This document shows positions 62,371 to 64,000 of a stretch of DNA of 64,000 nucleotides, in pieces. The notes under the pieces were generated by a model. That model was given only the letters and a program-made list of their open reading frames with translations, was not told where the DNA came from and did no database searches. How positions within the stretch are numbered: the first letter of the stretch is position 1; each line of letters starts with the position of its first letter. The DNA is from Gammaproteobacteria bacterium (GTDB taxonomy: Bacteria; Pseudomonadota; Gammaproteobacteria; DSM-16500). A program made the position numbers and the translations under genes. The stretch covers positions 1-64,000 of the forward strand of contig JAJNBC010000013.1 of the NCBI GenBank assembly GCA_021156085.1, in the 5' to 3' direction.

Positions 62371-64000
62371 ATGAAAACTATTAAAAAATTTAAAAGCATT
62401 AATGAATTTGAAACAGAAAGATTATATGCAATCAGACTGAATGCTAATGACCTAGACAAATTCATCACTATGCATACTGATCCAGTAGTTATGGAAACAT
62501 TAGGCGGAATACGGTCTGCTGAAAAAACACAGGAAAATCTTGATTGGAATCTGAACCAGTGGGTTGAAAATGGCTTTGGTTTATGGATGTTTTATCTAAA
62601 AGAAACCAAGGAATGGATAGGCCGAGGCGGCATACGCCGTATCAATCTAAATAGCGCAGAGGAAATTGAAATTAGTTATGCATTAATGTCACCGTTCTGG
62701 AATAAAGGATACGCAACGGAGATAACAAAAGCCTGTATTGAAATTGCTTTTGAAGTATTACGTCTTAAAAATGTTGTTTGTTTTACTCTTACTACAAATA
62801 AGCCGTCACAACGTGTTATGAAAAAATCAGGTTTTGAATATGAAAATGATATTGTGATTAATTACGATGGTATTGACTATCCCCATGTGCTTTATCGAAT
62901 GAAAAACTATCGCAAGGCTGAAATAATTCCTTACAATAATAAGTGGCCTGATATTTTCAGGCAAGAAGCGAAAAAAATCCAATTAGTGCTAGGTAATATT
63001 ATTAAAAAAATCCATCATATCGGTAGCACAGCCATACCCAACATGCCAGCCAAACCAATTATAGATATGATCTTAGAATGTGAGGATATTAGTAAAATTG
63101 AAAAAATAAAAATTGGATTGCAGCCCTTAGGGTATCTTTACTTTAGTCGTCAGATAATACCCTATCGCAGTTTTTTCACTCGCAGGCATGCAGAGGAGAT
63201 GGGCTTTCACTTGCATATTTATGAACAGGGGGACCCGCAAATTAAGCGTCATGTTAATTTTAGGGATTACATGCTTACTCACTTGGATGACGCAAAAGTT
63301 TATGCGGAACTTAAACTAAAACTAGCTAAGCAATTTAAAGAAGATATCAATAATTATGTGATTGGCAAAGATAAATTAATTCAGCAAATTGATCCTAAAG
63401 CGAAATTATGGCTTGGAAAGCGTAACAATTATCTACCGAGTAATACTGGTAAAAATATTAAAAATTTAACTGATGCTGAATTAATGAAAGCCATCACGGC
63501 AAACTTCAACGTTCATATGACTTATTTTTCACAATATATTGAGCAAATAGAGTTAATTAGAATACCTGGCTTTACTATTGTTAATTCACAGTTACCTGAC
63601 GATACTTTTAATTATGTACTGGATGCCGATTTTTCTGCATCGGTAGCACAAAATAAAATTGCAGAAGTAACCAATTATTTTAAAGAAAAAAATATTACAT
63701 TCTCCTGGTGGATAAGCCCACTTGATAAACCTAATAATCTCACATCTTTTTTAGAGAAAAATGAATATAAAAATACTGAAAATAATATTGCTATGCTTTT
63801 TGATTTAGATTCATGGGAGCCACCATTAAGCTCTAATTCCCCATTGAGAATCATACAGGCGAAAGATGAAAAAACTTTACATGATTTCGCTCTCGTACTG
63901 GCGAATGATACGGAAGTTTTTAAAACCTATTTTTCATGGATCGCTGCTATACTAACTGACGATGATCCTATTGAGTATTACGTTGGTTATGTTGACGACC
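62371..64000 (+). CDS. Acetyltransferase-GrpB-acetyltransferase fusion, 3' end beyond window
   Basis: The frame is open from the ATG at 62371 to the edge (543 codons). Residues ~10-180 are a RimJ/RimL-type GNAT domain: FETERLYAIRLNANDLD, the acetyl-CoA loop SPFWNKGYATEITKACI, and TNKPSQRVMKKSGFEYE. Residues ~188-350 are a GrpB/UPF0157 nucleotidyltransferase-like domain (AEIIPYNNKWPDIFRQEA, HHIGSTAIPNMPAKPIIDMI, GFHLHIYEQGDPQIKRHVNFRDYM). From ~residue 370 the segment starting NFNVHMTYFSQYIEQIE begins a second GNAT-like domain (PLRIIQAKDEKTLHDFA), cut by the edge. GAGAAG is a weak ribosome-binding site. Acceptor substrates unknown; joining of all three domains in one chain is unusual. Confidence 0.75.
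   Translation, partial: MKTIKKFKSINEFETERLYAIRLNANDLDKFITMHTDPVVMETLGGIRSAEKTQENLDWNLNQWVENGFGLWMFYLKETKEWIGRGGIRRINLNSAEEIEISYALMSPFWNKGYATEITKACIEIAFEVLRLKNVVCFTLTTNKPSQRVMKKSGFEYENDIVINYDGIDYPHVLYRMKNYRKAEIIPYNNKWPDIFRQEAKKIQLVLGNIIKKIHHIGSTAIPNMPAKPIIDMILECEDISKIEKIKIGLQPLGYLYFSRQIIPYRSFFTRRHAEEMGFHLHIYEQGDPQIKRHVNFRDYMLTHLDDAKVYAELKLKLAKQFKEDINNYVIGKDKLIQQIDPKAKLWLGKRNNYLPSNTGKNIKNLTDAELMKAITANFNVHMTYFSQYIEQIELIRIPGFTIVNSQLPDDTFNYVLDADFSASVAQNKIAEVTNYFKEKNITFSWWISPLDKPNNLTSFLEKNEYKNTENNIAMLFDLDSWEPPLSSNSPLRIIQAKDEKTLHDFALVLANDTEVFKTYFSWIAAILTDDDPIEYYVGYVDD

Overview
The window is visibly AT-rich bacterial DNA, probably from a host-associated gammaproteobacterium of the Legionellales/Coxiellaceae type. 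Two things point there. The housekeeping genes are gammaproteobacterial in character: bioH, bioF, hpf, thiM, thiD, mutM, a cold-shock gene and a sigma32-type hsp20. They are outnumbered by very large, coiled-coil, eukaryote-like or membrane-inserting proteins of the sort these bacteria export into host cells: an endonuclease/exonuclease/phosphatase-fold protein, an ankyrin protein, a dual-specificity phosphatase, a caspase-fold peptidase, a Fic protein, a deaminase-like protein and a giant SecA-motor protein. The taxonomic guess and the effector roles are inferences. No secretion genes, tRNA, rRNA, CRISPR array or complete insertion sequence were recognised.

Layout. 1-3 kb: end of a ProQ/FinO gene, a DUF4143-type ATPase, and an L,D-transpeptidase beside the eroded tail of a second copy. 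3.1-5.6 kb: large EEP-fold protein with a C-terminal membrane segment. 5.7-9.7 kb: housekeeping block (3-hydroxyisobutyryl-CoA hydrolase-like gene, bioH, hpf, bioF). 9.7-30.2 kb: the most striking region. A 3956-residue protein with a SecA-like helicase motor in its middle is flanked on both sides by tandem pairs of one four-member glycine-zipper paralogue family; between the giant gene and the second pair lie a membrane/coiled-coil protein, a cold-shock gene and thiMD. 30.2-34.3 kb: GDSL lipase, small membrane proteins, a palindromic repeat and two unknown proteins. 34.5-36.6 kb: phage-like block (replication protein, zinc-ribbon protein, MerR-TipA regulator, small holin-like protein). 36.8-40.5 kb: 1251-residue all-helical repeat protein. 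40.5-50.5 kb: mixed genes, including cupin, streptomycin-kinase-like, Hsp20, SDR, phosphatase, MepB-like, AsmA/DUF748-like and mutM. 50.5-53.9 kb: decaying defence/toxin-type genes (a frameshifted Fic gene that has also lost its catalytic His, and an AbiEii tail) beside a nitrilase and a HAD phosphatase. 54.1-61.7 kb: a second effector-like cluster (deaminase-like, ankyrin, LuxR-type regulator, caspase-like, YjbQ, PAS histidine kinase, cyclodipeptide-synthase-like). 62.4 kb to the edge: an acetyltransferase-GrpB-acetyltransferase fusion cut by the window end.

How it fits together. The biosynthetic genes (biotin, thiamine salvage) look like ordinary scattered housekeeping. The accessory genes look like an accreted host-interaction repertoire, with duplication, decay and small palindromic repeats marking past rearrangements. 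The best candidates for undescribed biology are the giant SecA-motor protein with its glycine-zipper paralogues, the deaminase-like protein, and the cyclodipeptide-synthase-like gene coupled to a PAS kinase that has no ordinary start codon.
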